Shown in pieces: positions 61,861 to 64,000 of a stretch of DNA of 64,000 nt (position 1 is the stretch's first letter; every line of letters starts with the position of its first letter). The notes beneath the pieces are model-generated. The model was given only the letters and a program-made list of their open reading frames with translations. It did no database searches and was not told the origin of the DNA. A program made the position numbers and the translations under genes. This DNA is from DATKUK01 sp035530655 (GTDB lineage Bacteria; Planctomycetota; Phycisphaerae; UBA1845; DATKUK01): contig DATKUK010000030.1 in NCBI GenBank assembly GCA_035530655.1, positions 1-64,000 on the forward strand, given 5' to 3'.

Positions 61861-64000
61861 AGGCCTGCCAGCATGGTTCGGGCGCCCAAGTGGCTTGGGT
61901 TGAGGCGGACGGCTTGGCGGAACTCGCGCTCGGCTTCGATGGTGTCGCCTTGCCCCAGCGCCGCCAGGGCGAGCAGGTAGTGACCCTCTGATTCCCTGAG
62001 AGGCGCAGCCTGCCAGGCGCCGAACTTCTCGAAGAAATCCGCCCCCGATTCGTCCGAGAGCACCCGGCGGCCGAGATCGACAAGCTCACCAAAGCACCGG
62101 GCCGCTTGCTCAGGCCGGCCGAGCTTGCGGTGGCAGAGTCCCTGGTAGTAACAGAGATGCGTGCCTTTCCGCTCGATCTGCACGGCCCGTTCGAACGCGG
62201 CGCGGGCCTCGGTTGTATCGCCTGTCGCCTCGAAGGTCGTACCGATCAGCCAGAAGACCTCCGGCTCGCGGCCGCCGTCTTTGGGTCGGCCTGCCTCGAA
62301 GTTCGCCGGGTACTGGAGGGCGGCCTGGTACTCACGCAGCGCGTCGGCGTGTCGGCCTGCCCGCGCCAAGGCCTGGCCCTTCAACAGGTGTGCGTCGACG
62401 TAGACATCGTGCACGGCATACTCGCCGCCTTCCCACACGTGGAAGTGCCGCGCGACCAGCAATGCCAGAGCGTGGTCGTATTGGCCCAGGAGCACGTGCA
62501 GCCGGGCCTGCCGCAGCAGACACTCATCTCGCCTTGCCACCACGTCGCTACGGGCCTCTAACCGGGCGAGCCGATCTGCCGGGTCGGCGCCGTCGGCCTC
62601 GGAGAGTTGGTCCAGCTCGAGCAGCAGGCGAGGATCGTCCCCGTCCACGTCGACGGCCCTTTGCATCGCGCAAATCGCCCTGTCGTTGTCCGAGTCGATG
62701 CGGGCATAAGCCAGCGCCAAGTTGCGGTGTACCGTTGCGAAATTGTCGTCGAGGTCGCACGAGCGCTCCCAGGCTTCGATGGCCCGGTCCGGCTGGAGGT
62801 CATACAACAGATTGCCCAAGCAGTAGGGCGCCCGGCTATCGTCGGGGCTTTGCTCCATCGCGGCGGTCAACCAACCGATTACCTCCATGCAATGCGGGAA
62901 GCAGCAGTCGGCCGGCATGCGGGCTGCCAGGCGGCGATGCTCGCCGGCCCGGTCGACTTGCCCCTGCCGCTGCCAATAGTAGGCGAGGGCATAGTGGACC
63001 GTCGGGTCGACAGACCCAGCATCGGGCCGACCCACCGTCAGCCGCGAGAGCACCTCGATGGCTTCGTCCCACAGTTCGCAAGCTTCGTAGTCGCAAGCCA
63101 ACTCCAGGTACGACTGGACGTCGTCGCGCATCAGTGCGGCCAGATTTTCTCGATCACGCCGCGCGTCATCGGCATTGCCGCGGTCGGTTTCGATGAGAAC
63201 ACGCTCGTTGTGCGCCCAGAAATCGAGTGGGTCGAGTTGCAGGGCGGCCTCGGCCATGGCCATGGCCTCGTCAAACCGACCGGCCTCGCGCAGCAGGACA
63301 GTCTTGAGATTCATCGCGGCGGGGTTGAGCGCGTTGCAGAGCAGAGACTGCTCGACCGATTGGCGCGCGGCGGCACCATCTCCGGACGCCAAGGCCATCT
63401 GCGCCAGTGCGTAGTGGCTTGCCGCGCGAAACGCGTAGCTCCAGGCCGCATAGCTGAAGGCATCTGTGGCGCGATCCGTCTGTCCCTGGCCGCGCAGCGC
63501 CACACCAAGGTAATACAGCGCTTCCCCGTCACGGGGATGGGTGTAGTTGCGCGTGAGCCGATCGACCGCTGTGCGGAGCCTGGCCTCGGCATCGGCGAAC
63601 AGACCCCGCTTGCAGTAGCGGATACCCAAAGCGGTATTGGCACGCACATCGCCGGGGTCGCGGTGAAGGGCCTCATGGTAGTAGGGATCCGGCTCCATCG
63701 CCGGGCTGTGGAATTGCTCGAGACGCATACCCGCCAGGTACAACTGCTCGGCGGTCGGCACCTCTTGCGGAGGTGCCGGCGGCTCGACCGGTTTCGGGAC
63801 CGGCGCGCCCTTGGTGGGGGTCGGCCGGTAGCGGATTAGCTCCGAGCCGCTGGATGCAAGCAGCACAGTTTCTGTGGCGTCCGGCCGGGCACCGCGCGGC
63901 AGCGGCACGTGGACGACGAAGGGCTTTTCGGGGGAGACGGTTGCGGTTTGGCGAAACAGTTCGCTGCCGGCGGTCCGCAGCAAGACCACCGCGTTGCGCT
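61854..64000 (-). CDS. TPR-repeat protein (DUF5107-like), partial
   Basis: The frame is open at the right window edge; about 714 residues are visible, with the N-terminus missing. The start of the visible part (VLLRTAGSELFRQT and VLLASSGSELIRYRP) resembles the beta-sandwich of DUF5107 proteins. From about residue 100 to the end it is built of tetratricopeptide repeats, for example ALGIRYCKRGLFADAEARLR, TVHRNLALAYARIDSDNDRA and LLALAALGQGDTIEAEREFR. A protein-interaction scaffold, or a carbohydrate-linked function as proposed for DUF5107, is possible. Its stop codon sits in the terminal repeat of the MITE-like element, and the protein ends LAGLA. Confidence 0.75.
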   Translation of the reverse strand, partial: RNAVVLLRTAGSELFRQTATVSPEKPFVVHVPLPRGARPDATETVLLASSGSELIRYRPTPTKGAPVPKPVEPPAPPQEVPTAEQLYLAGMRLEQFHSPAMEPDPYYHEALHRDPGDVRANTALGIRYCKRGLFADAEARLRTAVDRLTRNYTHPRDGEALYYLGVALRGQGQTDRATDAFSYAAWSYAFRAASHYALAQMALASGDGAAARQSVEQSLLCNALNPAAMNLKTVLLREAGRFDEAMAMAEAALQLDPLDFWAHNERVLIETDRGNADDARRDRENLAALMRDDVQSYLELACDYEACELWDEAIEVLSRLTVGRPDAGSVDPTVHYALAYYWQRQGQVDRAGEHRRLAARMPADCCFPHCMEVIGWLTAAMEQSPDDSRAPYCLGNLLYDLQPDRAIEAWERSCDLDDNFATVHRNLALAYARIDSDNDRAICAMQRAVDVDGDDPRLLLELDQLSEADGADPADRLARLEARSDVVARRDECLLRQARLHVLLGQYDHALALLVARHFHVWEGGEYAVHDVYVDAHLLKGQALARAGRHADALREYQAALQYPANFEAGRPKDGGREPEVFWLIGTTFEATGDTTEARAAFERAVQIERKGTHLCYYQGLCHRKLGRPEQAARCFGELVDLGRRVLSDESGADFFEKFGAWQAAPLRESEGHYLLALAALGQGDTIEAEREFRQAVRLNPSHLGARTMLAGLA

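Noticed and set aside
1..64000. tRNA, rRNA, tmRNA, RNase P RNA or riboswitch
   Set aside because: Scanning the gaps for T-loop, P4 and other conserved cores gave nothing convincing; matches such as GATTCGAATC near 21251 lie inside coding sequence.

Overview
The window looks like chromosomal DNA from a Planctomycetota bacterium, most likely of the Phycisphaerae type. This is inferred from content, not from a database search. The DNA is GC-rich. Three large secreted proteins end in dockerin-like DxDGDGDVD calcium-loop pairs. Ser/Thr/Pro-rich linkers of the TRPATQP kind recur. Large Ig-like, beta-helix and propeller exoproteins sit among ordinary housekeeping genes (pyrF, murD, polA, yidC, smc). 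No rRNA, tRNA or CRISPR array was seen.

Layout. 0-0.15 kb: tail of a probable transposase cut by the window edge. 0.6-5.2 kb: a 1,522-residue secreted beta-helix protein with a dockerin-like tail. 5.3-6.25 kb: two half-genes on opposite strands abut (radical SAM C-terminus and sugar-isomerase C-terminus), so this is a rearrangement or assembly junction. 6.2-10.2 kb: a minus-strand operon of a beta-propeller lipoprotein, a B12-binding radical SAM enzyme, a membrane-anchored propeller protein and a DUF2085 membrane protein. 10.3-12.7 kb: murD and pyrF. 13.0-15.0 kb: ACT-domain protein and UPF0210/DUF711 protein, a conserved pair. 15.1-24.6 kb: secreted proteins (propeller plus six Ig domains plus dockerin; two unknown secreted proteins; a TadG-like pilus protein; a triplicated pilin-like protein with a dockerin), plus a nitrilase-superfamily hydrolase. 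24.7-29.4 kb: GT-C-like membrane protein, small unknown protein, soluble histidine kinase, membrane coiled-coil protein with a BRCT-like tail. 29.6-38 kb: polA, hybrid histidine kinase, HDOD protein, yidC. 38-44 kb: smc, a FlgI-like/HEAT lipoprotein and a YhbY RNA-binding protein. 44.3-46.4 kb: FAD oxidoreductase and flavodoxin-like reductase.

46.4-57.7 kb is an accessory stretch. It holds a PD-(D/E)XK-like protein, an unknown 153-residue protein, an IS5-type transposase remnant, a membrane MutS-family ATPase, a C-type-lectin exoprotein, a methyltransferase and two glycoside hydrolases. Its intergenic gaps are filled with a mosaic family of short hairpins, each followed on the same strand by a G-x-CAC-rich tail. 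This family is the most unusual structure in the window. Related copies occur at 12.9, 15.0, 18.1, 45.7 and 57.7 kb. 57.8-61.5 kb is a four-gene ABC-2 operon (ATPase, permease, ATPase, permease). The window ends in a TPR/DUF5107-like protein whose stop codon lies inside the terminal repeat of a ~0.2 kb MITE-like element.

How the genes fit together: housekeeping genes for pyrimidine and peptidoglycan synthesis, replication, chromosome organisation and membrane insertion are interleaved with extracellular binding, carbohydrate-degrading and sensing functions, as expected for a polysaccharide-degrading planctomycete. Function calls rest on motif recognition from translated sequence. No homology search was run.
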